NCBI RefSeq assembly: GCF_019216885.1
Contig: NZ_JAAQRC020000003.1
Coordinates: 186,001-250,000, forward strand
Direction of reading: 5' to 3'
DNA length: 64,000 bases
Source of the DNA: Methylobacterium sp. SyP6R
GTDB taxonomy: Bacteria; Pseudomonadota; Alphaproteobacteria; Rhizobiales; Beijerinckiaceae
The notes under the pieces are model-generated. The model did no database searches. It was given only the letters and a program-made list of their open reading frames with translations, and had not been told where the DNA came from. The translations under genes were made by a program, and so were the position numbers. Shown in pieces: positions 26,502 through 36,870 of the stretch (position 1 is the stretch's first letter; each line of letters begins with the position of its first letter).

Positions 26502-28438
26502 GGACGCTTCGTCCCGTTCGCAGGGATGTCCCGACGGCCGGCCCCCGCGTCGCCATCGTCATTCCGGTCTTTCGCCAGCCGCAATTCCTGGTCGAAGCTG
26601 TCGCCTCGGCACTCGCCCAGGACAGCGAGATCGCCTGTCGCATCGTCATCGTCAACGACGGTTGCCCGCTGCCGGACACGCACGCGCTCGGGCTCGCCTA
26701 TGCCCTGTCCGATCCGCGCATCATCTACGTGCGCACCGGCAATCGCGGCCTGAGTGCCGCTCGCAACGCCGGCATCACCGCCGCCCTCTCGCAATGGCCC
26801 GACGTCGCGGCACTCGCCATGCTCGACGCCGACAATCGCCTGGCGGCCGGCGCGCTGGCGCGGGGATACGCGGTGCTCGCGCGAGACGAGACGGTGAGCT
26901 GGGTCTTTCCCCAGATCAACAAGTTCGGGATCACCCTGTCGGGGCACGCCGCAGTGCCGGTCTCGCCGCTCCATGCCGCGCTCCAGGGCAGTTTCATGGA
27001 TGCGAGCTCCCTGATCCATCGCCGGGTGTTCGACGCCGGCCTGCGATACGACGAGACGTTGCGCGACGGCTTCGAGGATTGGGCATTCTGGCTCGCGGCC
27101 TGGTCGCGCGGCTTTCGCGGCCGATGCGAGCCCGGCATGGGACTGGATTATCGCTACCGGCCCGAGAGCATGGTGCGCAACGCGGCCCGGCAGCGCCCCA
27201 TGCTCCTTGAGGCGCTGCGGCGGCGCCACCCCGACCTGTTCGCCGCGCGAGCGCTCCTCGCCGCCGAGCAGCAGCATCACCCCCGCTACGGGCGGGTGGG
27301 CGAGGCGATCACGCGATTCACGGATGCGGCACGACCGGCCGAACCGCTCGCCGGACCGGATCTTGCCGCCCTGCTGTGGCGCAGCCTTGCCGAGCCCGAA
27401 CATCCGTCGCTGCCGCCCTATCTCGTGTGGGGCGAGCCAGCCGTCGTCGTTGCGCTCGGGCGGGACAAGCTCCTGCAGACCACCCTGCGCCACCTCGAGG
27501 CCGCCGCCGATGCGGCGAACGGAGCAGCCATCTTGCGGCTTGAGCCTGGCGATCGCATCGCGATCCGGTCCGGCGACGATGTTGGCGAGGCCCACCTCGT
27601 CCTCATCGCTACCGCCGCGGTCGCCGCCGCCGTCGCTGGCGACAGGCTGCCTGCGGCTGCCCCCCCCACTCCGCCGAGCGATCCTGCGGCTGGTGCGGCC
27701 GTCGTTGCGCTCGCCCGGCCCGACGGCGCACCGGCGCCGGGTCGGGCTCTCGACGCGATGCATGCCGCGCTGGCAGCCTGCCGCCAGGAGGTCGCCGACT
27801 GGGAGTCGCCGCAGCGCTGGCACTGGCACTTGCAGACGCTGCCCGACGCGCACGGGATTGTCGCGGCCTTGCGCCAGGAGATCGGTGGCACGCCGCTTTC
27901 GAACCTGGCACGCCGACCGGACCGGCTCAGCGTAGCTGTCGTGACCGCGGGCGATCCCGGACGCGCAGTCGCGATCGCCGCGCGCTTCCTGCGTGCGACC
28001 GGAAATGCGCCTGCCGACATCCACCTCGTCGTCGGCGGCGCGCATCCCTCTGTGGCCGTGGTGCCGTCCGGAGCGGCCAATCTCGAGCTTCTGGACTGGC
28101 CTGGGAACGGGGTAAAGGCCTTCCGCTATTTCGGCCACGGGTTCGACCTGCCGGCTCCGGGCGATCCCGAGTGGCGGGCTGTCCGCGGTGCGCTGGCCGG
28201 CTTCGACATCCTCATCGTGGCGTCGGAGAGCCTGTTGCCGTTCCTGGCCGAGTGGCGGGCTCAGGGGACCCGGATCGCCGTCTACCACGATCGGGGTGGC
28301 TGGCCCGTGCAGGCGGATCGCCTGATCCCGGCCTTCGAGCACGCGATCGATCACGTGCTGGTCGAGACGGCGGAGGAGGGGGGGAGGCTCGTGGCGCTGG
28401 GCATTCCTGGCACGAAGTTCATCGTCTTGCCGGCATGA
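26498..28438 (+). CDS. Glycosyltransferase family 2 protein with long C-terminal extension
   Basis: 646 aa from GTG 26498, overlapping the preceding stop (GTGA). The GT-A domain spans about 20-260: VAIVIPVFRQPQFLVEAVAS, IVIVNDGCPL, GLSAARNAGI, metal-binding LDADN, and the acceptor-site GFEDWAFWLAAW. About 380 further residues have no recognised catalytic motif but include ESLLPFLAEWRA and a Rossmann-like end. The homologue at 47672 carries a complete GT4 domain in this position, so this C-terminus may be a degenerate or truncated second glycosyltransferase domain. Probably transfers a sugar to a surface glycan or protein. Confidence 0.82.
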   Translation: MRTLRPVRRDVPTAGPRVAIVIPVFRQPQFLVEAVASALAQDSEIACRIVIVNDGCPLPDTHALGLAYALSDPRIIYVRTGNRGLSAARNAGITAALSQWPDVAALAMLDADNRLAAGALARGYAVLARDETVSWVFPQINKFGITLSGHAAVPVSPLHAALQGSFMDASSLIHRRVFDAGLRYDETLRDGFEDWAFWLAAWSRGFRGRCEPGMGLDYRYRPESMVRNAARQRPMLLEALRRRHPDLFAARALLAAEQQHHPRYGRVGEAITRFTDAARPAEPLAGPDLAALLWRSLAEPEHPSLPPYLVWGEPAVVVALGRDKLLQTTLRHLEAAADAANGAAILRLEPGDRIAIRSGDDVGEAHLVLIATAAVAAAVAGDRLPAAAPPTPPSDPAAGAAVVALARPDGAPAPGRALDAMHAALAACRQEVADWESPQRWHWHLQTLPDAHGIVAALRQEIGGTPLSNLARRPDRLSVAVVTAGDPGRAVAIAARFLRATGNAPADIHLVVGGAHPSVAVVPSGAANLELLDWPGNGVKAFRYFGHGFDLPAPGDPEWRAVRGALAGFDILIVASESLLPFLAEWRAQGTRIAVYHDRGGWPVQADRLIPAFEHAIDHVLVETAEEGGRLVALGIPGTKFIVLPA

Positions 28439-28520
28439 CCGAGATATGCGGTCGGAACCGGCGCCCCTGCACCTTCGGCACCGCTTACCGTGGCTGGCGC
28501 CGGCACACGAGAGAGACTGC

Positions 28521-29093
28521 ATGACCGACCCCGCCGACTTTCGCCTGCGCGTCCTGCATGAGGGCTGGAACACCTTTGGGATCGCCACGCTCAAGACCCC
28601 GAACGGAGGCACCGTCGATCGGGCGTTCGAGCACCATGGCGCAGCGGCAGCCGTCATGCCCTACGATCCGGAGCGTCGCTGCGCCTTGCTGGTGCGGCAG
28701 GACCGGGTCGGCGTGCTGTACTGGGGTGAGACCGAGCAGATTGCCGAGGTGCCCGCGGGCGGCCTCGACGAGAAGTCGCCCGAGGCGACCGCTGTGGAGG
28801 AGGCTCTCGAGGAGGCCGGTGTGCGGCTGACCTCCCTCGAGCTGATCGTCGAGGCCTATGCGATGCCGAGCGTCTCCTCGGAGCGGATCTGGCTCTACCT
28901 CGCGCCCTACTCGGAGGGCGACAGGGTCTCGGAGGGAGGCGGGATCGTCGCCGACGGCGAGCGACTGACCGTTGAGGAGGTCGGCCTTGACGAGCTGGCG
29001 CGCCTGGCGGCCGTCGGCCAGCTCCGCGACATGAAGACCCTGCTCCTGCTCCAGGCCTTGCAACTGCGCCGTCCCGAACTCTTCGGAGTCTAG
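28521..29093 (+). CDS. Nudix hydrolase, NudK/GDP-sugar pyrophosphatase-like
   Basis: 190 aa from ATG 28521 (GAGAGA upstream). The Nudix box reads PAGGLDEKSPEATAVEEALE followed by EAGV. Relative to the standard ADP-ribose type it is one residue shorter and has Glu in the usual Arg position, close to the pattern AGLLDNDEP..RKEAIEETG of E. coli NudK, a GDP-mannose hydrolase. Convergent with a GDP-mannose 4,6-dehydratase gene, which supports a GDP-sugar substrate (inference). Alternative: ADP-ribose pyrophosphatase. Confidence 0.78.
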   Translation: MTDPADFRLRVLHEGWNTFGIATLKTPNGGTVDRAFEHHGAAAAVMPYDPERRCALLVRQDRVGVLYWGETEQIAEVPAGGLDEKSPEATAVEEALEEAGVRLTSLELIVEAYAMPSVSSERIWLYLAPYSEGDRVSEGGGIVADGERLTVEEVGLDELARLAAVGQLRDMKTLLLLQALQLRRPELFGV

Positions 29094-29139
29094 GCCGCGC
29101 TCACCAAGACGCGTCGAGCGACGCCCGGTCGCCGGCGCC

Positions 29140-29158
29140 GCAGCCATATCGAGGCTGC
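29140..29158. terminator. Possible bidirectional terminator between convergent genes
   Basis: Six-bp stem GCAGCC/GGCTGC with a 7-nt loop in the 91-bp gap between the Nudix and GDP-mannose dehydratase stops. No clear T-run on either side, so weak evidence. Confidence 0.25.
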
Positions 29159-29184
29159 AACGCCGCGATCGGCGGTCTATTGCG

Positions 29185-30234
<1,050 letters not shown>

Positions 30235-30328
30235 CTAATTTCACCGTGCACCGCCGTGCGGTCGGGGCAGCCGCCGCCTGTCCGCCAGGCCGCCCATCCG
30301 TCCCTGGGAGCGCAACCGCCTCGCACTT

Positions 30329-32416
30329 TTATCGGACCGATGGGCGTTGATGATCATCAGACGGTGCGAGCGATGGCGCGTTGGCCCGCTGCGCACGGAT
30401 CTCTTCCACGCGACGGCCGTAGCGACGGGCGATCGCCCCGACGCTAAACTGTGCGGCGACGACACGGGCCGCCTCCTGTCCCTTCGCTCGAGCAGCGGCC
30501 TTGTCCGCCGCCACCTGCCGCATGGCGGCGGCCGCTTGCATGACGTCCGGATCCGCCCACCGGCTGCCGCGCTCGACGAAGATGTATTCCTCGGTGCGCA
30601 CGCCGACGAGATCGTAGTCGACGAGATAGGCCGTCTCGGGCGTGCAGAAGTCCATGTTTCCGCCATAGCCCGTCGCGATGACCGGACAGCCGAGTTGCAT
30701 CGCCTCGATCATGCCGAAGCCCCAGCCCTCCGAGCGGTGCAGCGAGACGTAGCAGTCGCAGGCCTTCTTGAGGCTGAGGAGATCGCTGTACCGCAGCGTC
30801 TCGTTCAACAGGATGATTCGCGGATCCTGTTTGATCAGCTGATCGATCCGCTTCCAGAGCGCGACCTGATGCGGATCGGGGACACGGGTCCTGTTCTGCG
30901 TCTTGATGATCAGACTCGCGTTCTGGCGCCGGTCCGGGAACGCAGCCAGGAAGGCCTCGATCGTGGCGATCGGGTTCTTGCGCTCGATGAACGAGAACGA
31001 GTCGAAGGTGGTTAGGAACACCGTCCCGCCTTCCGGGATGCCGTATTGCGACAGCGAGGCCGGCGCCGCATCGGGGAGGGCTTCCACCGCCATTCCCACG
31101 TTGATCACCGGCTTTGACGTATTCTGAGCATAAATCTCGCGATTATACTCGGACGAGACCCAGATCTCGTCAACCAGCTCGATGCCGAGCTGCTGGCACT
31201 TCGGCAGCTTGTCGAGCTCCCAGAAGAAATAGCCGATGTTATAGCTGTCTGAGAGAATCTCGCGCTGCTCGAAGGCGAAGGCGAGTGGGATCGATTCGGC
31301 GTTGAGGTGTATGAGGTTGATCTCGCGCGGCCGGTCGAACGGAAGCATCTTGAGCTCGGTGGCAAAACCAATCGGCGCCGGGTTGTCGAGACCGAAGGGC
31401 AGGGCCGTCGGCTTCACCGTCTCGGACGCGCTGAGGATCTCATAGGAGAGGCGCGTGGCCTGGCCCAGTCCCGATGTCTGATGCAGCGGGCCGATGAGGG
31501 CAATGCCGGCCTCGCGGGGGCCGGACAGATCGCGCCGCTGGATCAGGTACTCACCGCATCCGCGCGCGGGTGTGCCGCGTGCTGGGCCACGCCAAGACTC
31601 GACATCGGCGCGGCTGAGAAGACGTTCGCCACTCTCGCGAAGCGCCTTGCCATCAGAAATTCCCGACCCGGGCGGCAGAGCGAGCTGAGCCAGGACGCGA
31701 TCGAACATCGACGCACCGCCCTGTTCGAGCCGCGTGACCCGACGGATCATGTCTCCCGGAAGAAGTCGCCGGATATAGGGTTGCGTGTAGCTCTTGAGAA
31801 GAAGATAGTAGAAATACGCAGCGCGATCAGAGGTGCGGCCTCCTACCAGTCCGAGTAGGTCTTTGTCGCTTTCGAAGCTCCGTGCCATGAAGTAATTAAA
31901 GGAATATTCCTGTCCTTGCCACTTCTCCTCGATATGAAGAATTGCCGTTTGCTCATCCGTGACGAGAAATCGATCAAGCTTCGAAATAGGAGCTTTTTGC
32001 GTGCACCACCAGAACAGCGCTTCCTTTAGGATGTCCGGCCTGTCGAGATGAATGTGGCTCGGCAATTCACGGGCGACGAAGTTATACAGTGCAACGGTGA
32101 CTGCGGGAGAGCCGCCGGCGATCGGCATCGGACTGTTGAGAAAACGAATTTGCTCGGCTGAGAGTGGCATCTCATACTTGGCACTGCGATGTGCCACGTA
32201 GTCGATAAGATACCACATCAGCACCTTGAGTCGATCCTGCAAGGTGCCCGACATCTCTTGGAGATGGCCTTCGCGCAGCAGGCGAAAGCTCTCGAACTGA
32301 ACATACTTGGTGATCAGCCCCTCTGGGTCGCTTGCCCGATCGACCACGTCGACGAGTATGTCGGCTGCTGAACCTTGCCGGACCGTCATCAAAATCGCTC
32401 GCCTGACTTGTGTCAC
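30329..32416 (-). CDS. Glycosyltransferase family 4-type protein with large N-terminal region
   Basis: 695 aa from GTG 32416; ATG 32389 is an alternative start. Residues about 1-290 form a mostly helical region without known domain. The GT-B part starts at GIALIGPLHQTSGLGQATRL and contains the Rossmann-like NLIHLNAESIPLAFAF. The nucleotide-sugar side has SLHRSEGWGFGMIEAMQLGC and PVIATGYGGNMDF, the GT4 E-x7-E-type signature. Likely cytoplasmic transfer of a sugar in glycan assembly. It sits 23 bp after the GWA-repeat gene and 160 bp before gmd on the same strand, so the three may be co-transcribed. Confidence 0.85.
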   Translation of the reverse strand: MTQVRRAILMTVRQGSAADILVDVVDRASDPEGLITKYVQFESFRLLREGHLQEMSGTLQDRLKVLMWYLIDYVAHRSAKYEMPLSAEQIRFLNSPMPIAGGSPAVTVALYNFVARELPSHIHLDRPDILKEALFWWCTQKAPISKLDRFLVTDEQTAILHIEEKWQGQEYSFNYFMARSFESDKDLLGLVGGRTSDRAAYFYYLLLKSYTQPYIRRLLPGDMIRRVTRLEQGGASMFDRVLAQLALPPGSGISDGKALRESGERLLSRADVESWRGPARGTPARGCGEYLIQRRDLSGPREAGIALIGPLHQTSGLGQATRLSYEILSASETVKPTALPFGLDNPAPIGFATELKMLPFDRPREINLIHLNAESIPLAFAFEQREILSDSYNIGYFFWELDKLPKCQQLGIELVDEIWVSSEYNREIYAQNTSKPVINVGMAVEALPDAAPASLSQYGIPEGGTVFLTTFDSFSFIERKNPIATIEAFLAAFPDRRQNASLIIKTQNRTRVPDPHQVALWKRIDQLIKQDPRIILLNETLRYSDLLSLKKACDCYVSLHRSEGWGFGMIEAMQLGCPVIATGYGGNMDFCTPETAYLVDYDLVGVRTEEYIFVERGSRWADPDVMQAAAAMRQVAADKAAARAKGQEAARVVAAQFSVGAIARRYGRRVEEIRAQRANAPSLAPSDDHQRPSVR

Positions 32417-32438
32417 GAAACTGGATGGCGGTGGGGAT

Positions 32439-33215
32439 TCATATCCCCGGCCGGGTTCCGCTTAGTTCCTTCGACCGCACCCCAATCTCGAAGGCGGCCC
32501 GCTCCATCGCACGCTTGAACGCGGACGGCACGCGGCCCGTCAACAGCGCCGCCTCGGGGTTCACGTCGATCGGATGTTCCGTGAGGGGAGCACCGGACGA
32601 TGCGAAATTCACGGTGATGCGGCCGCGAGGGCTCATCCGGGGCAACTCGATGTGGAAACCGTGGCGGCCATTGCCGTAGCCCAGGCGCTCGACATCTGGC
32701 CGGTAGGCATCGGCGAGACCCGTCGTTCGCAAGCCGGTATCCGTGCAGACCTCGATCGCGACGGGAAGATGGGGAAGCTCGCGGTCGAACGCCCAGCCGA
32801 CGACCGACGTGTCATCGACGTAGTCGACATAGCCGATCCAACGTGGAGAGGCATCGCTGCTCTGAGCTGCGGACCGCAGCATCGGAAGGGGCGCACGCCC
32901 GAGGACCTCACCTGTGTCGGCACGACGGACCGAGATGTCCGAGAGATCGCCCTTCCATCCCGCGATGCTGATCTCGAAGCCATGATAGCCGTCGCCGATT
33001 CCAGCGTCGAGCAGATCCTTCCGGAAAGCATCCGCTAATGTCCGCGTGCTTTCGCCCGAGCGGGAGAATGCCTCGACCATGATTTTGCGATGAGGATCAC
33101 CGATGTCGAGTGCCCAGCCGACGACCTTCGTTCCGATGATCCCGTCGACCGACGCACGGGAGGTATGCCGCGAAGAGCGGCCCCTGGCTCTGATACGGCT
33201 GATAATGTTCGGCAT
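32439..33215 (-). CDS. Protein with two GWAxD-type beta repeats, surface-glycan associated
   Basis: 258 aa from ATG 33215 (AGGGG site 7 bp upstream). Two repeats of about 100 residues share the same pattern: VVGWALDIGDP ... ADAFRKDLLDAGIGDGYHGF and VVGWAFDRELP ... ADAYRPDVERLGYGNGRHGF. Such repeats occur fused to or beside glycosyltransferases in alphaproteobacteria and look like small beta-sandwich modules, perhaps carbohydrate-binding. No signal peptide. The gene precedes the GT4 gene by 23 bp, suggesting a partner protein. Function not established. Confidence 0.6.
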   Translation of the reverse strand: MPNIISRIRARGRSSRHTSRASVDGIIGTKVVGWALDIGDPHRKIMVEAFSRSGESTRTLADAFRKDLLDAGIGDGYHGFEISIAGWKGDLSDISVRRADTGEVLGRAPLPMLRSAAQSSDASPRWIGYVDYVDDTSVVGWAFDRELPHLPVAIEVCTDTGLRTTGLADAYRPDVERLGYGNGRHGFHIELPRMSPRGRITVNFASSGAPLTEHPIDVNPEAALLTGRVPSAFKRAMERAAFEIGVRSKELSGTRPGI

Positions 33216-34094
33216 TGACAAGCCCCTACCGCATTTTTCCGACGACCGCGGCTCGCATACCTCGCTGCGTCCTGCGTAACGCCCCCGCGCATTGGCCTGC
33301 CCTGATACAGGTTTCGTGCCGGCGATACAGTGAAATTCGTGGGCAATCGCGACTGCTTGCCGAGGTGTGGGAGGCGAGTCACGCGTCGTAGCCCCTGCTT
33401 GAAACCGATACCTCGTTCACGTTCGTTCACTTGCTGCAACATTGCAATGTCAAATGGATCGTCTTATGCATCAGAGGTTGCTGTTTATAAAACTGAGAAG
33501 AAGCCGTCTCTGACTCGTGTCTGACGCCACGATTTAATTACAAAAATGATCAAATATCTCCACGTGCGTGCTTTTCGGCTTGCCCGCTCTGGGTGAAAGA
33601 TGATTTATAGCGCACATTTCATACCTACGGTCGTTGAAAACGACCTTTGGTTCCGTTCTCAAATTTTCGCCAAGCCTTTGGTTTGGTGTCGAAAATTCGA
33701 GATGGTTCAACGGCCCGATGCGTCAGCATCTTGGGCCGTTGGTATCAGAATACAATTGACGATTTTGATAATATTTTATATCAATGAGCTTTTGGCATAA
33801 TCCAATCTAAAGCTGGAATGATATTATGCCATTTTTAAGTTTTCGCGAATGATAGATCTTGGTCCGCTATGTGGTGAGCAAGACGGATATAGATCCTTGG
33901 CAGGCGAGTGAGCCAATCGATGTATCATAATCGCCTGATAGATAGTATGCAAATAATTCCATAAAAGTAAAGTGCATTCTCGGACTCGAGGCGGCAATTC
34001 GCGTTGCACGCAAAATGCCGCTTTGCGGATCACTGAGAAGCCCGTTCACGATGTCTGGACTGAAGCCGCTCCAACTGGGATGATGGCGCGTACC
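33216..34094. other. Long AT-rich intergenic region
   Basis: About 880 bp with no supported gene, noticeably AT-richer than the flanks, especially 33480-34000. The short frames on both strands have no recognisable products. It contains a cluster of hairpins at 33629-33831, listed separately, and upstream signals for the GWA-repeat gene. Confidence 0.6.
33629..33831. ncRNA. Candidate structured RNA: consecutive stem-loops
   Basis: Five inverted repeats follow one another. GGTCGTT/AACGACC at 33629-33645 has a 3-nt loop. AATTTTCG/CGAAAATT at 33662-33697 has an inner CCAA/TTGG. CAACGGCCC-GATGC/GCATC-TT-GGGCCGTTG at 33708-33741 has a 4-nt loop. TTGATA/TATCAA lies at 33765-33784. TGGCATAAT/ATTATGCCA at 33793-33831 is followed by TTTTT on the plus strand. 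The final stem plus T-run could be a plus-strand terminator, which would make the transcript read rightward. No known RNA family recognised; strand uncertain. Confidence 0.4.
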
Positions 34095-34880
34095 TCAGAA
34101 TGCGATTTTCTCGCCGGTGTCGAGCCAGTCGAGATCGGCTGGGACGGCGGTCGGGACGTAGAGCGGCGCTACACCCGTTTGGTGGGGGACTATCACCGCC
34201 GGCGCATGCGCCGTATCGAGGGTCACGGGTGTTTCGGCGGCGACCGGAAGGAAGGTGGTCGAGAAGGACGCTGCAACCGCGAGTTCTACGGCCCGGGGAT
34301 CGCGAGCGTACCACGTCGCGATGTCGGTCGACAGCACCTCGGCCGGCCGTGAGGCCGGCACGAAGGCAAGGCCGGCGCGCGGAGCGCCCGATGAGATCTG
34401 AGCAATCTCCCTCTCAAGCAGAAGCGCTGCCGCGGCCGAGAGCGCGGCGGTGCCACGCTGGACACGGTTGAGCTGGCGGGCCACATCCTCCGCCTCGGCG
34501 CTGAGCGTGCGCCCGTCCTCCGTGAATGCGTAGGTACCAGCGACGCCGACGAGGCCTGGATCCAACAGGATGCCTGTGTCGCCTTGTTCGCGCGTGAAGG
34601 GCCGCACGCGCAGCCAGAACGGCACGTAGCCGCCCCTCCAGGCCCCTTGCGCGTCGACGAACCGATTCGTGTGTGCTTCGGCGTCTCCGAGATAGGCGAC
34701 GACCTCGCAGCCTTCAGCCGTTCGATGTAGCCCGATCGGATATTCGCGGGCGACGCGGAGCAGTTCGGTCGGGATCAGCGGGACGAAGAGCAGGTCCCGG
34801 GCAAATCCATATTGCGACGGAAAGCTCCAGCGCAGGTTCTGCAGGCGATCGGGCCGGAAGGGGACGAACGGCAGATTCAT
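34095..34880 (-). CDS. SapC family protein (second of pair)
   Basis: 261 aa. ATG 34880 overlaps the stop of the upstream SapC gene (ATGA), chosen over a longer frame. SapC family pattern: FVPFRPDRLQNLRWSFPSQY, FVPLIPTELLRVAREYPIGL, LGDAEAHTNRFVDAQGAWRG and GYVPFWLRVRPF. The family is named after an S-layer-associated protein and is common in alphaproteobacteria, but its biochemical role is unknown. Translationally coupled to the first SapC gene, suggesting a heteromeric product. Divergent from the T1SS substrate genes. Confidence 0.8.
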   Translation of the reverse strand: MNLPFVPFRPDRLQNLRWSFPSQYGFARDLLFVPLIPTELLRVAREYPIGLHRTAEGCEVVAYLGDAEAHTNRFVDAQGAWRGGYVPFWLRVRPFTREQGDTGILLDPGLVGVAGTYAFTEDGRTLSAEAEDVARQLNRVQRGTAALSAAAALLLEREIAQISSGAPRAGLAFVPASRPAEVLSTDIATWYARDPRAVELAVAASFSTTFLPVAAETPVTLDTAHAPAVIVPHQTGVAPLYVPTAVPADLDWLDTGEKIAF

Positions 34881-35620
34881 GCGCCGAGCTCCTCGGGCGT
34901 CGGCCTTGCGCCAGCATCGGCGTGCGCCGAGCGCGCGCGACGATGCCGGTCGACGAGCCGCTGCATGTTGAACAGGGAGAGGTCGTGCAGCGTCACCAGC
35001 TCGGCAAACGGGAAGCCGTGCTCCGCCACCAGAGTCTTCATGGCTTCGCCGCGGCCGAGTGGATGGATGAGCACGCACAGACCTTCTATCTCAATGCCTT
35101 CATCTCCGATCTGTAGGCGGAGTGGCCAGTCGATGAGCAGTCCGTGATCGGCGAGCGCTCGAGAATAGGCGGCCGTGCGGGCATAGTCACTGGTGACGAC
35201 TTCGAGCGCGCGCAGTCGACGAGCTGCCTCCGAGGATGGTGCTCCATTGTCCATGAAGACCGGCGTTCCGGCTGTGGAGAACGATTCGACGCAGTCCTCG
35301 ATCAACACGACGCCACGCGAATCCTGAAAACGACCGGGCGCGACGGACAGCGGGTAAGCTTCAATTAACAAAGGTAAGGGAACGCCGCGGGCGATTTCCT
35401 CATCCAGGCTGGTTTTGTGCGGTGCAGAAAGACTGATCAACGCGGTCAACTCGTAGCCTTGAGCGGCGCGGCGCCAAACCAGAGGGTAATGATGGGAGAG
35501 AGCCCGCGTCTCAATAGCAACGATTGGCACGAGAAGCTTTTCGCCGATCTGATTGTACTCAGTCAAGGGATGAAGTCGTGCAGGATCTTTGTGCTGGAGG
35601 GCGCGAACTGTGCCGGACAT
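34877..35620 (-). CDS. SapC family protein (first of pair)
   Basis: 247 aa from ATG 35620. SapC pattern: PLTEYNQIGEKLLVPIVAIE, ALSHHYPLVWRRAAQGYELT, PLLIEAYPLSVAPGRFQDSR, then GTPVFMDNGAPS. No signal peptide or membrane helix. First gene of a leftward two-gene unit and divergent (268 bp) from the gene at 35888. S-layer/surface role is suggested only by family name and by nearby secreted DUF4214 proteins. Confidence 0.78.
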   Translation of the reverse strand: MSGTVRALQHKDPARLHPLTEYNQIGEKLLVPIVAIETRALSHHYPLVWRRAAQGYELTALISLSAPHKTSLDEEIARGVPLPLLIEAYPLSVAPGRFQDSRGVVLIEDCVESFSTAGTPVFMDNGAPSSEAARRLRALEVVTSDYARTAAYSRALADHGLLIDWPLRLQIGDEGIEIEGLCVLIHPLGRGEAMKTLVAEHGFPFAELVTLHDLSLFNMQRLVDRHRRARSAHADAGARPTPEELGA

Positions 35621-35887
35621 CGCAATTCACCAGGGGGAGGCAGACGCAGGAAACGAGTGATTGTGATCCGCTGTTCTTAGCACAGCAAGTGTGGCGCCGT
35701 CGCCTCTCCTGGTGGGAAACTGCCCGGAAACCGCCAAATTTAACCATCCTCGGTAGTGTGCGACGGGCACCACGGCAAAAACCTTCGATTCGTCACCGGA
35801 CGACACTTGACGGGCGACCACATCCGATGGATTAGATCTTGAAAGTTAACAGCCCGGTAACCTAGCGGGCAGCCAAGGGGTGATCCA

Positions 35888-36832
35888 GTGAAGAGCGCCG
35901 TCTCTGCGCGCGGGCAGGTCTCCGTGCGAACGATGAGTGTTGCGCGCGGCATGTTCGCGCTGCGGTACGCCGCAACGGCGGTGTCCTACGCGGCGCCGCG
36001 GGTCATCGTCTCGGTGGATCCGGACAATGCGCAAGTCGTGAAGATGCTCTTCAGCCCGAATGCGGCGACTGGTGTACTGCGTCAGCCCGGTGATCTGTGC
36101 GTCATGACGGCGGAGAGCGAAGCGCTCGTCCTGATCACAATCCTAGGAGAAGGGTGTGATCAGCCTGATGCTGTGACACTCGAGCTGGATCGTTTGGATC
36201 GCGAGGTGCCTGCGCTTGCTGCTCCGATGCGACGGCCGGCCCTCGCGGTCGCGCCGGATGTTGCGGCGCAGAACGACGAGGATGCCGGCGGGCGGGCCGT
36301 TTCCCTGCGGCTCGCAGGCCATGTCGAGCGGCGTGGCGACCTGTTCGTCGGCGGCGGCGAGTGGCTCGGCGACCCGAACGGCACCGCTCGCATCGAAGGC
36401 TTCTCGCTCCAGTGGCCGAAGCGCCCGGCGAATGTCGACATCGCCTATGGCTGCGCTCTGCTCGGCCTCGGCCGGATGCCGGATGTCATCGTCGGTGAAT
36501 ATGTCGGCACCCGCATGAAGGCGCGGGCAATCAACGGCGTCACCTTCAGCCTGATCGGAGCCGATGCCGAGAAGTACTCCCTCGTCGTCGAGGCGCGTTT
36601 CAGCGACGGGACGCATTTCGGCCCGACCTTGGCGCCGGTCGACCTGCGCGGACCGACGGGGCGCGAGCACTTGGTCGCCCTGCGCTTACAGCTCACCGAG
36701 GTCACGGCGCGCAAGCCGGCGCCTGTCGAGGCGCCGCGGGTCGCGACGACCGTTTCGCCCATGGCCGCTCCGCTCGGTCAACGCAGGCCCGCCCGGATTT
36801 TCCGTGCGCCGCGCGTCGCGGCGGCGATGTAA
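35888..36832 (+). CDS. Hypothetical protein preceding the DUF4214 secreted protein
   Basis: 314 aa from GTG 35888, preceded by AAGGGGTGA. The central part (about 135-260) has regular beta-strand patterning with aromatic Gly motifs (LFVGGGEWLGDP, RIEGFSLQWPKRP, VDIAYGCALLGLG, VGEYVGTRMKARAINGVTFS). The C-terminus is Ala/Pro/Arg-rich. No catalytic motif or membrane segment seen. It sits 38 bp upstream of the secreted DUF4214 protein and probably shares its promoter, so it may be a cognate chaperone, surface partner or secretion accessory (inference). Confidence 0.55.
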   Translation: MKSAVSARGQVSVRTMSVARGMFALRYAATAVSYAAPRVIVSVDPDNAQVVKMLFSPNAATGVLRQPGDLCVMTAESEALVLITILGEGCDQPDAVTLELDRLDREVPALAAPMRRPALAVAPDVAAQNDEDAGGRAVSLRLAGHVERRGDLFVGGGEWLGDPNGTARIEGFSLQWPKRPANVDIAYGCALLGLGRMPDVIVGEYVGTRMKARAINGVTFSLIGADAEKYSLVVEARFSDGTHFGPTLAPVDLRGPTGREHLVALRLQLTEVTARKPAPVEAPRVATTVSPMAAPLGQRRPARIFRAPRVAAAM

Positions 36833-36870
36833 TCATTAGCAAAATTTAAGCACATCAAAGGGGCGGCACT

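Noticed and set aside
26492..28657. 721-codon minus-strand frame opposite GT2
   Set aside because: Antisense shadow; the plus strand has clear GT2 motifs and a coupled start.
34820..35700. S-layer structural gene interpretation for SapC proteins
   Set aside because: The SapC family name does not prove an S-layer role; the proteins lack signal peptides and are too short to be lattice proteins.
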